The notes: generated by a model from the sequence alone, not told the origin. A stretch of DNA of 64,000 nt from Phocoenobacter atlanticus (GCF_030764225.1 NZ_JASAXH010000007.1); one strand, 5' to 3'; shown: positions 52,679 to 61,514, numbered from the stretch's first letter. Program-made: numbers and translations.

Positions 52679-53634
52679 TACTCCTCCCAATCTGTTTTTA
52701 ATGCTAATGTTTTTATAGTGTTAAACATCACATCAAGGGCTTTATGTTGTGTAAAAGTATTTAAACACTCCTGACGAAAATCTTGTTCTGTCGCATTTTC
52801 ACTAGCACAAATAAAAGCTTTTGGAAGAATAAGCGCATCTTTTACGATATCCGCAATATCAAATACCAAAGCCCCTCGTCTTGTTTTACCGTGCATTACT
52901 GCAAAACCGTGAGGAATACCAAGCACCCAAGCCGTGGTTGCCCCTAATCCGTAGGCAAGATAATTACCGTGATTTAAAAATATATTGGCTTTATCTAAGC
53001 CATCGTGATCACGGCTAAACCCGTTATAATGGGTATTTTTACTGGCTAATTTATACAGCTCTTTTGTTAAACGGGCTTCAAGCTGTAATAAATTCATTAT
53101 GCTTGTTTGTTGGGGGATTTTTTCTTTATAGGTGGAGATAAGGTTTTTAATATGATCGTTATTACTGTCAAATCCATATAGACGTAAATCTTTATCTTTT
53201 GACCAAGTAGCATCGAGGAAATCAAGACGAGCAATTTGCAAATTTTTGGCAATATCTAACCGCTTGTTATCATCAAACCACCAAGATAACCAACCTTGAA
53301 CATATTCTGTTGGTCGATATTCACTTTGAGGCGTTAGCCATTCAATTTCACTTGCCATCAATAACGGCGTTCCGCCACCACCTGAGAAACCAACTAAAAC
53401 ACCTGCTTGAGCTAACATTCGCATTGCAGCTTGTGTGATCGAAGTCCCTGTGCCTAAAAGTAAGCAAGTTGTGTTGGCGATAGGAATATTGTAATACAGG
53501 TTTTCTTTATCGCTTTCTGTAAGATAAAGAACACGCCCATCTTTTTGCATTACTCGGCAGTATTCCAAGTAATAAATATTGGCTCGTTTTGAATGAAGAA
53601 TAGCTTTAAGGGCAGAGGATTGAATAGGTTGCAT
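52678..53634 (-). CDS. cas1: CRISPR integrase Cas1, type I-F
   Basis: Cas1 inserts new spacers at the leader end of the array together with Cas2-3. It has 318 residues, with TGTSITQAAMRMLAQAGVLVGFSGGGG (in segments), the metal-binding YxxH-type region (LGIPHGFAVMHGKTRRGALVFDIADIVKD) and the conserved QSSALKAILHSKRANIYYLEYCRV start. The TAA stop overlaps the cas3 ATG by one base. It contains an uptake-type motif with ACAAGCGGT core (53254-53267). The upstream region carries IS debris. Confidence 0.95.
   Translation of the reverse strand: MQPIQSSALKAILHSKRANIYYLEYCRVMQKDGRVLYLTESDKENLYYNIPIANTTCLLLGTGTSITQAAMRMLAQAGVLVGFSGGGGTPLLMASEIEWLTPQSEYRPTEYVQGWLSWWFDDNKRLDIAKNLQIARLDFLDATWSKDKDLRLYGFDSNNDHIKNLISTYKEKIPQQTSIMNLLQLEARLTKELYKLASKNTHYNGFSRDHDGLDKANIFLNHGNYLAYGLGATTAWVLGIPHGFAVMHGKTRRGALVFDIADIVKDALILPKAFICASENATEQDFRQECLNTFTQHKALDVMFNTIKTLALKTDWEE
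53254..53267 (-). repeat. DNA uptake-type sequence inside cas1
   Basis: The minus strand reads ACAAGCGGTTAGAT, followed by an A/T stretch and TTTGCAAA. It has the nine-base core and the extended tail. Confidence 0.7.
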
Positions 53635-53767
53635 ATAAACTCCTGCGGGAAAAAGTAATCATTATCATCATATAATAAACCACCAAAAATAATATGATTT
53701 AAAACAAATTTCGTGTTTTTAAATGTATTATTTTTTATATAAGCGGTTACTTTCTTGTAAGAATTTA

Positions 53768-53791
53768 CACTTGATTTTTGGGAGAGCCAAA
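53768..53791 (+). mobile_element. Solitary ISL3-type terminal repeat (remnant)
   Basis: CACTTGATTTTTGGGAGAGC plus CAAA is identical over 24 bases to the right end of the ISL3 element at 1354-1377, in the same orientation. No transposase or second end is nearby. It looks like the scar of an ISL3 copy that was deleted or replaced. Confidence 0.65.
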
Positions 53792-53846
53792 TATATTTTT
53801 CATTATTTTCATATTTTAACACAGTTCGATTTGTGTAGATACCTAT

Positions 53847-53906
53847 GCAAGCGGAAGAGGGAATTCAGGTGTACAACCTAAACAAAAAATTCCTCCCTCC
53901 GCTTGC
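53847..53906. repeat. Inverted repeat next to cas1
   Basis: GCAAGCGGAAGAGGGAATT (53847-53865) and AATTCCTCCCTCCGCTTGC (53888-53906) are inverted 19-base arms with two mismatches and a 22-base loop. A G-rich tail (GAGGGGAGGTTAGGAGGGGG) follows. This resembles a small palindromic dispersed element. The function is unknown. Confidence 0.65.
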
Positions 53907-53970
53907 GAGGGGAGGTTAGGAGGGGGGGGCAAATTTCAAGTGCGACCTTATTCTGTTAGAGCATAAATTC

Positions 53971-53985
53971 TCAAGCGGTTAGATA
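53971..53985 (+). repeat. DNA uptake-type sequence before obgE terminator
   Basis: TCAAGCGGTTAGATA is followed by TTTGCAAA at the usual spacing. Confidence 0.6.
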
Positions 53986-54001
53986 TAAAAGAAAATTTGC
54001 A

Positions 54002-54036
54002 AAATCCCTCTTAATGATGACCATAAGAGGGATTTT
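54002..54036 (-). terminator. Terminator after obgE
   Basis: AAATCCCTCTTA (54002-54013) and TAAGAGGGATTT (54024-54035) form a 12-bp stem with T/A tracts on both sides, probably bidirectional. Confidence 0.8.
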
Positions 54037-54042
54037 TTTATA

Positions 54043-55209
54043 TTAAGGTTGGTAAATAATTTCTACACCTTCATCATCTTCTTCTGTCCAATCGTCATCC
54101 CAATCATCTTCAGTAATTGGATTTTGAATGGCTTGGTTATGGTATTCTTCCCATTTGAACTCCACTTCCTCTTTGGCTTTTTCCTCTTCTTCAACTTCTC
54201 GAGGATTAGCTTCAATAAAGTCCATAATGCTGTTGGTTAATGTAGATACATTGTGACCTGTTGCTGCAGAGATAATGTAATAATCTCCTTCCCAACCAAT
54301 TTGTTCAATAATCTCTTTCGCTCTTTGCTGTGCTTCTTCTTCGCCAATAACATCACATTTATTAAACACTAACCATTGAGGTTTATCTGCAACTTTTTCA
54401 CTATATTGAAAAAGTTCTGATTCAATAATGGTAATATTATCTGCAGGATTTGTTTCATCAATTGGCACAATATCTACTAAATGAAGTAATATACGACAAC
54501 GTTCTAAGTGCTTTAAGAAACGAATACCTAAGCCTGACCCTTCTGCAGCACCTTCGATCAATCCAGGAATATCTGCAACCACAAAACTACGATCACCGCT
54601 AACACGAGCCACACCTAAACTTGGAACAAGTGTTGTAAATGGATAATCGGCTACTTTAGGTTTGGCTGCTGAAATGGCACGAATAAAGGTTGATTTGCCC
54701 GCATTGGGTAAACCTAACATTCCAACATCAGCAAGTAACATCAATTCGAGCATTAAATCTCGTTTTTCACCCTCTGTACCATTAGTTTTTTGACGGGGAG
54801 CACGATTAACCGAAGATTTAAAACGTGCATTACCTAAACCGTGAAAACCACCTTTGGCAATCAATAATTTCATTCCGTGTTTGGTTAAGTCTCCAATCAC
54901 TTCTTTAGTATCATTATCTATTGCACGAGTTCCAACAGGTACACGTAATGTAATATCTTTACCTCTTGCCCCCGTACAATTTGAGCTACGTCCATTCTCA
55001 CCACGTTCTGCAGCAAAGCGTTTAGTAAAGCGGTAATCAACTAATGTATTTAAATTATCATCTGCAATCAAGTAAACATCACCACCATCACCACCATCAC
55101 CACCATCAGGACCACCTTTTGGGATGTATTTTTCACGGCGGAAACTGACACAACCATTTCCACCATCACCAGCTTCTATTCTTACTAGAGCTTCATCAAT
55201 AAATTTCAT
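54043..55209 (-). CDS. obgE: Obg GTPase (ribosome assembly/stress)
   Basis: ObgE binds the 50S subunit and ppGpp and links ribosome assembly with growth. It has 388 residues, with the glycine-rich Obg fold (YIPKGGPDGGDGGDGGDVYLI), the GTPase domain (G1 GLPNAGKSTF; G3 DIPGLIEGA; G4 FNKCDV) and a very acidic C-terminal tail. It is the last gene of the conserved rplU-rpmA-yhbE-obgE row. Confidence 0.97.
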   Translation of the reverse strand: MKFIDEALVRIEAGDGGNGCVSFRREKYIPKGGPDGGDGGDGGDVYLIADDNLNTLVDYRFTKRFAAERGENGRSSNCTGARGKDITLRVPVGTRAIDNDTKEVIGDLTKHGMKLLIAKGGFHGLGNARFKSSVNRAPRQKTNGTEGEKRDLMLELMLLADVGMLGLPNAGKSTFIRAISAAKPKVADYPFTTLVPSLGVARVSGDRSFVVADIPGLIEGAAEGSGLGIRFLKHLERCRILLHLVDIVPIDETNPADNITIIESELFQYSEKVADKPQWLVFNKCDVIGEEEAQQRAKEIIEQIGWEGDYYIISAATGHNVSTLTNSIMDFIEANPREVEEEEKAKEEVEFKWEEYHNQAIQNPITEDDWDDDWTEEDDEGVEIIYQP

Positions 55210-55223
55210 TTTTACTCCTAAAA

Positions 55224-56150
55224 TTATTTTATTCTATTCTTTTTGATTAACTTATGTCCAAGTACTGAGATAATTGTACCTGAAACTACAATAAATGCAC
55301 CGATATAACTTAAAAAACTCATTTCAGGATTGGCAAATATGTCAGGAAAAGAATAATAACCTATATTTGAAAAAAACATTGTAAAAATTGGAATGAGTAC
55401 CGTAATTGCACTGACTTTTGATGCATCCCAATTATTAAGTGCTTCCGCATAAGCACCATAGCCAATTAAGGTATTTAAGCAACAAAAAATAAAACAACCT
55501 AATGTAAATCCACTTAACTCACTAAATTGGTTAGGTGTGGCAAAACCACTGAAGACAATTGCACACCCCATATAAATGATGAACAAAATTTGTTGCGAAC
55601 TAAATCGTGCTAACAATAATTTTTGTGAGATTGCATATAATACCCAGATAGAAGATGCACCCACACCAAATAATATGCCTAATGCATAGTCGCCAAGTTG
55701 TAATATTTCTTCAAACTGTTGATGAAAAAAAGTAATTAATCCAATAATTAATAATATTGAACCAATTTTTTGGTGTAAACCAAAACTTTCTCGGAAAAGT
55801 AATACACTAACAATCATCATTATAAAGGGAGATAATTGACTTAAAACTTGTGTGGTTGTTGGGGAAATATATTGTAATGCTGAACTAAATAAGAAAAAAT
55901 TGGCGGAAAGCCCAATAATACCAAATAAAATCCACTTATATTGTCTAAAAGATAAACTTGTTAATTTGGGTAATTTTTTAGTCAATCCCAATATAATAAA
56001 TAAACCTAAGCCTGCAACTAAGAAACGATACCAAACTATAGTAGTAGGTGTCATTACAGCTAATACTTTTTGTACCGCAATAGGTACAGCTCCCCACATT
56101 GAGGTAGCAAGTAATGCCAATAAAAATCCAATTACGGGTCTTTGTTTCAT
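55224..56150 (-). CDS. yhbE: EamA-family drug/metabolite transporter (YhbE-like)
   Basis: This inner-membrane protein has about ten membrane segments and two EamA repeats; the substrate is unknown. The ATG at 56150 (MKQRPVIGFLLALLATSMWG) is chosen over a frame extending to 56204 because AAGAGAG precedes it and the longer frame would run through the rpmA terminator. That gives 308 residues. AIPAQRV-type motif AVPIAVQKVL and LSANFFLFSSAL fit the family. The position between rpmA and obgE matches yhbE in E. coli. Confidence 0.85.
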   Translation of the reverse strand: MKQRPVIGFLLALLATSMWGAVPIAVQKVLAVMTPTTIVWYRFLVAGLGLFIILGLTKKLPKLTSLSFRQYKWILFGIIGLSANFFLFSSALQYISPTTTQVLSQLSPFIMMIVSVLLFRESFGLHQKIGSILLIIGLITFFHQQFEEILQLGDYALGILFGVGASSIWVLYAISQKLLLARFSSQQILFIIYMGCAIVFSGFATPNQFSELSGFTLGCFIFCCLNTLIGYGAYAEALNNWDASKVSAITVLIPIFTMFFSNIGYYSFPDIFANPEMSFLSYIGAFIVVSGTIISVLGHKLIKKNRIK

Positions 56151-56173
56151 ATACTCTCTTTTCTTAAATCCTA

Positions 56174-56201
56174 TAAAAAAACCCCGCATAAAGTGCGGGG
56201 T
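56174..56201 (-). terminator. Terminator after rplU-rpmA
   Basis: The stem ACCCCGCA (56181-56188) and TGCGGGGT (56194-56201), read leftward, is followed by a run of at least seven U. It separates the ribosomal protein pair from yhbE, which must then be read through or have its own promoter. Confidence 0.9.
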
Positions 56202-56223
56202 CATTTATTCTTTACTTTGAAAA

Positions 56224-56481
56224 CTACTCAGCGTCAATGCTCACAAATTTGCGATTTTTGTCACCTTTCACTTCAAATTTAACTTTACCATCTGCTGTTG
56301 CAAATAATGTATGGTCACGTCCCATACCTACGTTTGTTCCAGCGTGGAATTTAGTACCACGTTGACGAACAATAATACTTCCCGCTAATACAGATTCACC
56401 ACCGAAACGTTTAACACCAAGGCGTTTAGATTCAGAATCACGACCGTTACGAGTTGAACCACCTGCTTTTTTAGTTGCCAT
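56224..56481 (-). CDS. rpmA: 50S ribosomal protein L27
   Basis: bL27 reaches the peptidyl-transferase centre with its N-terminus. It has 85 residues, starting MATKKAGGSTRNGRDSESKR, with no cleavable Firmicutes-type N-terminal extension. It lies 20 bases after rplU. Confidence 0.98.
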   Translation of the reverse strand: MATKKAGGSTRNGRDSESKRLGVKRFGGESVLAGSIIVRQRGTKFHAGTNVGMGRDHTLFATADGKVKFEVKGDKNRKFVSIDAE

Positions 56482-56501
56482 CTACTTGATCTCCTCTGAA
56501 A

Positions 56502-56813
56502 TTATGCTGTAATCCCAGTGATTTTCACTTCTGTGAACCACTGACGATGACCTTGTTGTTTACGGCTATGTTTACGACGACGGAACTTAACGATTTTAAT
56601 TTTATCGCCACGACCGTGTGAAACAACTTCTGCTACTACTTTGCTACCAGCAACTACTGGTGCACCAATTTGGATATCTTCACCATTAACGACCATTAAC
56701 ACTTTGTCAAACTCAACTGTTTCACCAGTTGCAACTTCAAGTTTTTCTAAACGAATTACTTGACCTTCGCTTACTCGGTGTTGTTTGCCGCCACTTTGGA
56801 AAACTGCGTACAT
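56502..56813 (-). CDS. rplU: 50S ribosomal protein L21
   Basis: bL21 binds 23S rRNA beside L20. It has 103 residues: MYAVFQSGGKQHRVSEGQVI at the start and KFRRRKHSRKQQGHRQWFTEVKI near the end. It is first in the rplU-rpmA transcript. Confidence 0.98.
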   Translation of the reverse strand: MYAVFQSGGKQHRVSEGQVIRLEKLEVATGETVEFDKVLMVVNGEDIQIGAPVVAGSKVVAEVVSHGRGDKIKIVKFRRRKHSRKQQGHRQWFTEVKITGITA

Positions 56814-56969
56814 ATATACTCCGCTAAATTATGCGTTCGCATTCTGTTTCTAATTAACTTGCTACTAACATTTTTAAATCATTAAAATAGGTCGCCAATT
56901 CTACGCAAAAAAAGAGTTAAGAGCAAGATCGTTTTTAGATTATTTTGATAATTTATGAAAAATAATAGC

Positions 56970-57025
56970 TAAGCGGTCACTTACTCTTAATTTTTTGCAA
57001 ATTCTTGCCTGTAAGTTACCGCTTA
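56970..57025. repeat. Inverted pair of uptake-type sequences after rlmB
   Basis: TAAGCGGTCACTTAC (56970-56984) and GTAAGTTACCGCTTA (57011-57025) are inverted with 14 of 15 positions complementary; TTTTTTGCAAA lies in the loop. It is just past the rlmB stop and may serve as its terminator. Confidence 0.75.
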
Positions 57026-57037
57026 CTTTTGAGAAGT

Positions 57038-57781
57038 TTAACTTTTTAACGTTAAATTTTGACGTACAATTTCAAAAAGACAAATCCCTGTCGCAACAGA
57101 CACATTTAATGAAGAAACTGAGCCTGCCATTGGAATGCTGATCAGTTGATCGCAATGTTCTCGAGTTAAACGGCGCATTCCTTCCCCTTCTGCACCCATC
57201 ACTAAAGCAACAGCACCCGTTAATTTGGCTTGATAAAGATTTTCAGTGGCTTCACCGGCTGTGCCAACGACCCAAATATGCTTTTCTTTAAGCTCTCTGA
57301 GTGTACGAGCCAAGTTGGTCACTCGAATTAATGGAACAGTTTCTGCCGCCCCACAAGCAACTTTACGAGCAACAGAAGTCAGCTGTGCTGATTTGTCTTT
57401 TGGTACAATCACCGCATCAACGCCAGTGGCATCAGCTGTTCGTAAACACGCACCAAGATTATGAGGGTCTGTGATACCATCAAGCACCAATAAAAAAGGT
57501 TGTGCTTTTTGTTCTAATAAATTTGCTAAATCTTGTTCATTAAGTTCTTTTGTTGGCACGACTCGAGCGATAATACCTTGATGTACTTCGCCTTGTGCTT
57601 TTTTGTCTAAGGTATTACGATTTAACCATTGAATCGAAATACCGTAATTATTTAATTGTTGCAATAATGGTTGTAGGCGTTTATCTTCACGCCCTTTTAA
57701 AACAAAGACCTCAATTAAACGCTCAGGGGTATTTTTTAAAAAGGATTCAACAGAATGAATGCCATAAATATGTTCGCTCAC
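57038..57781 (-). CDS. rlmB: 23S rRNA 2'-O-methyltransferase (Gm2251)
   Basis: RlmB methylates G2251 in the P loop of 23S rRNA. The 247-residue protein has an L30e-like N-terminal domain (YGIHSVESFLKN) and a SpoU/TrmH knot: LDGITDPHNLGACLRTADATG, VMGAEGEGMRRLT and IPMAGSVSSLNVSVATGICLFE. Its start overlaps the stop of the acyl-CoA synthetase gene by one base. Confidence 0.96.
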   Translation of the reverse strand: MSEHIYGIHSVESFLKNTPERLIEVFVLKGREDKRLQPLLQQLNNYGISIQWLNRNTLDKKAQGEVHQGIIARVVPTKELNEQDLANLLEQKAQPFLLVLDGITDPHNLGACLRTADATGVDAVIVPKDKSAQLTSVARKVACGAAETVPLIRVTNLARTLRELKEKHIWVVGTAGEATENLYQAKLTGAVALVMGAEGEGMRRLTREHCDQLISIPMAGSVSSLNVSVATGICLFEIVRQNLTLKS

Positions 57782-59637
57782 TATTTTTTATCATCCTCTT
57801 TTGGTAAGTTTTCTTCGCTATTTTTAGCTTCTTCTTTTTTATTAGGAGAAAAATATTCGTTATACATTTCTTCAATATGGTGTTTATAACGCTCTAAAAT
57901 CACTTTACGACGTAATTTTAAGGTTGGCGTAATTTCCTCCATTTTGGCACTAAATTCTTCTGAAAGTAAGGTGAATTTTTTGACCTGTTCAAAATGGGCT
58001 AACTCTTTTTGTAATTCATTAATACGCGTTTCAAAAAATTGAATAATTTCAGAGTTTTTAATAAGTTCTAAACGATCTTGGTATTTAATATTAAGCTGTT
58101 CAGCTAAATCTTCTAATGCCTCAAAACTTGGTACTACTAAGGCGGATACATATTTTTTAGCATCAGCAACTACGGCTATTTGCTCAATAAATTTATCTTT
58201 TCCAATTTTGCCTTCAATATATTGAGGTGCAATATATTTACCATTTGAAGTTTTCATTAGTTCTTTAAGGCGATCGGTAATGTATAAATTGCCGTATTCA
58301 TCAATTTCACCTGCATCACCTGTTTTTAAGAAGCCATCTTCAGTAAAACTTGCTGCTGTTTCTTCAGGTTTCTTGTAATAACCTTTCATTACAATACCAC
58401 CTCGTACCAAAATTTCATTTTCCTCACCAATTTTGATCTCTACATTTGGCATTACTTTACCGATAGAGTTACTTTTAAACCCTTTTTGTTCCCAACAAGA
58501 AATCGTGGCAGTCGTTTCTGTCATTCCATAACCCGTAATGATATTAATTCCAATAGAATGAAAAAATTCCGCAATGGAAGGTTCTAATTTTGCACCACCA
58601 CAAGGTAACATACGAACTCGCCCACCCAGTAACGATCTGAGTTTAGATAATACCAGTTTATCGGCTAATTTATAACGTACTTTTAACCATTTAGAATGGT
58701 GCTTACGTTGTAAACTTTTTTCTCCGATATTGATTGCCCAATTAAATAATTTTTTACGGTATTTTGGTGCTTTATCTACTTTATCCCAAATTGCTGAGTA
58801 CATTTTTTCATATAAACGAGGAACCGCACACATTAAGGTTGGCTGTGTTTCAGCTAAAGCAGAACGTACTTCATTAGTATCTTCTAAATAACAAATGATG
58901 GCTCCTCTATGTAGCATATAGGCCGACCAAGCACGTTCATAAACGTGAGAGAATGGCAAGAAAGCCAAAGAAACATCATTATGATCAATAGGAAGTAACG
59001 CAAGATCGTGACTTTGAAATTGATGAGCCAAATTTGAATGCGTCAGCATTACACCTTTCGGTTCACCAGTGGTGCCAGAGGTATAAATCAGGGTAAACAG
59101 ATCGTCTAAGTTTTTAGTTGCAATACGTTGTTCAAAGTCTTGTTTATTGGCATTTTCACCTAATGCAATAAAATCATTCCATTCTATAATTAAATCATTG
59201 GCTTGGTATTGTAATCCCTCTTTCATTAACACAATTTTTGTTAATGTCGTACAATTTTCCGCAACACTTAAAATCGCATCCAGTTGAGGTTGATCACCCA
59301 CAAACAAGATTTCTACATCTGCATTATTGATAATATATTCTGCTTGCTTAGGCGTATTTGTTGCATAAATAGGTACCGTAATTGCACGTAATTGCAAGGT
59401 GGCAATATCAACAATTGTCCAATTTGGCATATTTTGTGCAAAAATCCCCACTTTATCCTGAATGCCAATATTTTGGCTCAGTAAGGCTAAAGAGAGTTGA
59501 TCTAATTTTTGCTGAAACTCACCCCAAGAAATATCTTGCCAAGTTTCATTTTGTTTAAAACGCAATGCACTACGTTCAGGGTGTTCTAAGGCTTGCTTAC
59601 GAACACGGCTTACGATATGGAGATCTAATAAATTCAT
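57781..59637 (-). CDS. Long-chain acyl-CoA synthetase (AMP-forming)
   Basis: The 618-residue protein is of the ANL adenylating superfamily and activates fatty acids to acyl-CoA. The P-loop-like motif LIYTSGTTGEPKGVMLTHSN lies near residue 190, then GYGMTETTATISCW and KTGDAGEIDEYGNLYITDRLKELMKTSNGKY (in segments), with the catalytic Lys beyond. It resembles the FadD15-like branch and the Haemophilus influenzae homologue at the start of that genome (from memory), more than enteric FadD. The C-terminus is charged and probably disordered (ENLPKEDDKK). Confidence 0.9.
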   Translation of the reverse strand: MNLLDLHIVSRVRKQALEHPERSALRFKQNETWQDISWGEFQQKLDQLSLALLSQNIGIQDKVGIFAQNMPNWTIVDIATLQLRAITVPIYATNTPKQAEYIINNADVEILFVGDQPQLDAILSVAENCTTLTKIVLMKEGLQYQANDLIIEWNDFIALGENANKQDFEQRIATKNLDDLFTLIYTSGTTGEPKGVMLTHSNLAHQFQSHDLALLPIDHNDVSLAFLPFSHVYERAWSAYMLHRGAIICYLEDTNEVRSALAETQPTLMCAVPRLYEKMYSAIWDKVDKAPKYRKKLFNWAINIGEKSLQRKHHSKWLKVRYKLADKLVLSKLRSLLGGRVRMLPCGGAKLEPSIAEFFHSIGINIITGYGMTETTATISCWEQKGFKSNSIGKVMPNVEIKIGEENEILVRGGIVMKGYYKKPEETAASFTEDGFLKTGDAGEIDEYGNLYITDRLKELMKTSNGKYIAPQYIEGKIGKDKFIEQIAVVADAKKYVSALVVPSFEALEDLAEQLNIKYQDRLELIKNSEIIQFFETRINELQKELAHFEQVKKFTLLSEEFSAKMEEITPTLKLRRKVILERYKHHIEEMYNEYFSPNKKEEAKNSEENLPKEDDKK

Positions 59638-59661
59638 AATGGTATTTTAATTAAAATTAAA

Positions 59662-59690
59662 CGGAAAAACGTTAGCAATATAACGTTTTC
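59662..59690 (-). terminator. Hairpin after trmA
   Basis: AAAACGTTA (59666-59674) and TAACGTTTT (59681-59689) form a 9-bp stem with U-rich flanks. It lies 60 bases past the trmA stop and just upstream of the acyl-CoA synthetase start. Confidence 0.5.
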
Positions 59691-59748
59691 TAGTAAAAAA
59701 AGCGAGTGAATTTAATGTTTTTGCAAAAACTAAAATAAATCTTACCGC

Positions 59749-60840
59749 TTATTTCTTCAACAACCAAACCCCACTTTCAATATGGTCTGTATAAGGGAAT
59801 TGATCAAATAACGCACATCGCTCAATACGGTGGGTTTGGCTAAGTTGTTCTAAATTCTCACATAAAGTATGCGGATTACACGAAATATACAAAATTCTTT
59901 CATAGTTTTGTACTAAATTTAAGGTATCTTGATCTAATCCCGCTCGAGGAGGATCCACAAAAATTGTATTACATTGATAATCAGATAACTCAATTCCTTT
60001 TAAACGGTTAAATTTACGCACTCCATTCAACGCTTGCGTAAATTCTTCCGCTGACATTCTGATAATTTGTAAATTATCAATTTGATTTTGTTCAATATTA
60101 TATTGTGCGGATACCACAGAAGATTTAGAAATTTCCGTTGCTAATACTTTTCTAAATTGGCTAGCAAGTGCAATGGAGAAGTTGCCATTTCCACAATAAA
60201 GTTCCAATAAATCCCCTTCGCTATTTGCGGTACAACTTCTTGCCCACTCTAACATTTTTATATTTATTTTTGCATTAGGCTGAGTAAAACTATTTTCTAC
60301 TTGGCGATAAATATATTCTTTATTATCAATGGTTAATTTTTCTTCGACATAATCACGATCAATCACAATTTTTTGCTTTGTGGCACGTCCCACCAATTGA
60401 ACATCAAAACCTTGTTGAATTAAATTTTGTTTAAGTAATTTGGCTTGCACTGTCCAATTTTCGTCAAGTTTTTTATGATACAACATTGACACCACAATTT
60501 GTCCACTTAATGATGTAAGGTAATCCACTTGAAATAAACGATGTCTTAATATGTCATTGGTGCGAATTTCATCTAATAATGCGGTCATCATTTGATTGAT
60601 TAACAGACTACCAATCGGAAATTGATCGACTCGATAGCGTTGTTTGGTTTGTTGATCAAACATTATGTGATAAAGATCGTCATTATTGTGCCAAATGCGA
60701 AATTCTGCACGTAAACGAAAATGGTGAGTTTCAGATTCAAAAGCCTCAATACAAGGAGGATTAAAAGGAGCAAGTAAAGCGGTCAGATTTGCCACTTTTT
60801 TTGCAAATAATTGAGGATATTGTTCAATCTGTAGTGTCAT
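59749..60840 (-). CDS. trmA: tRNA (uracil-5-)-methyltransferase
   Basis: TrmA makes m5U54 in the T loop of nearly all tRNAs, using SAM. It has 363 residues: LLELYCGNGNFSIALA (SAM site), VDPPRAGLD and YISCNPHTLCENL with the nucleophilic Cys. The RNA-binding N-terminal part (about 1-200) contains FRLRAEFRIWHNN. An uptake motif lies near its 5' end (60776-60790). It is downstream of maoP with a 55-base gap. Confidence 0.95.
   Translation of the reverse strand: MTLQIEQYPQLFAKKVANLTALLAPFNPPCIEAFESETHHFRLRAEFRIWHNNDDLYHIMFDQQTKQRYRVDQFPIGSLLINQMMTALLDEIRTNDILRHRLFQVDYLTSLSGQIVVSMLYHKKLDENWTVQAKLLKQNLIQQGFDVQLVGRATKQKIVIDRDYVEEKLTIDNKEYIYRQVENSFTQPNAKINIKMLEWARSCTANSEGDLLELYCGNGNFSIALASQFRKVLATEISKSSVVSAQYNIEQNQIDNLQIIRMSAEEFTQALNGVRKFNRLKGIELSDYQCNTIFVDPPRAGLDQDTLNLVQNYERILYISCNPHTLCENLEQLSQTHRIERCALFDQFPYTDHIESGVWLLKK
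60776..60790 (+). repeat. DNA uptake-type sequence inside trmA
   Basis: AAAGCGGTCAGATTT is followed by a T tract and TTTGCAAAT; the extended motif is nearly complete. Confidence 0.7.
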
Positions 60841-60895
60841 AATTTCTCTATATTGATATGAAAATTAAAAAGAAATTCCCCTTTTAATTCTTTGA

Positions 60896-61219
60896 TTATT
60901 CTGATAAATCGTCAGTTTCATTTCCTAAATTATCAGCCAATGTGTATAAACGTTTTGTTTGACTAATTTTAGTACGATATTTCACCCAAACTCTTTCTAA
61001 TGGTGTCGTTGCTTGTCTTTCTGCTTTAATCATCGCAACAAATTGCTTTTCGTCTTCTGTTACTGGCTCTCTTTCTCCAAGCTCTAAGGCAAGACAAGCT
61101 TGTCCAAATTGTTCCAATAGTTTTGCTTCATTAATAGTATAATCACCTTGACGAGAAAATCCTCTTGGATAGTTTTTGTTATCAAAAAAGCGACGAGTTG
61201 CACTAAAACTTTTTGTCAT
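60896..61219 (-). CDS. maoP: Macrodomain Ori organisation protein MaoP (DUF413)
   Basis: The 107-residue protein matches E. coli YifE/MaoP throughout (FFDNKNYPRGFSRQGDYTINEAKLLE, REPVTEDEKQFV, ERVWVKYRTKI). MaoP acts with the maoS DNA site in organising the Ori macrodomain in E. coli. No maoS-like site was looked for with confidence here. It stands alone between trmA and acpP; the 295 bases upstream contain no gene. Confidence 0.88.
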   Translation of the reverse strand: MTKSFSATRRFFDNKNYPRGFSRQGDYTINEAKLLEQFGQACLALELGEREPVTEDEKQFVAMIKAERQATTPLERVWVKYRTKISQTKRLYTLADNLGNETDDLSE

Positions 61220-61514
61220 AATTTTTCTTCTCCTAAAACAACAGATCTAAAAATCAGAGAAATTAAAACAAGTTTCAAAAATAAGTCAATTATTTTTATT
61301 CAAATATGCTTCATTTATTTTACTTATTTGCATTTTTTATGGTTTTTTATTAAAAAATGACCACTTAATCAAAAATCAACTATGGATCAACATCATACAT
61401 AATGGTAAAATCATTCTGCTTTTTCGTTCAGACCGTAGAACAAAATTATTTTATTGAACGGTGTGAGGAAAAGCATAGCTGGTTTGACATCTATTAAAAT
61501 TGCTTAAATAAGAG

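Larger units (their letters stand above)
53635..54042. other. Right border of the CRISPR-cas locus, no gene supported
   Basis: This 408-base gap between cas1 and obgE holds a solitary ISL3 end (53768-53791), an inverted repeat (53847-53906), a G-rich stretch (53907-53930), an uptake motif (53971-53985) and the obgE terminator. A 90-codon minus-strand frame across 53550-53822 is not credible, because it runs through the IS end and into cas1. The cas1 promoter must lie here but was not identified. Confidence 0.6.

Noticed and set aside
53550..53822. 90-codon frame on the minus strand upstream of cas1
   Set aside because: It overlaps the cas1 start in another frame and runs through the ISL3 end; no start signal or family match.
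56151..56204. Upstream extension of the yhbE-like gene
   Set aside because: It would start within the rpmA terminator hairpin; the ATG at 56150 has a ribosome-binding site.
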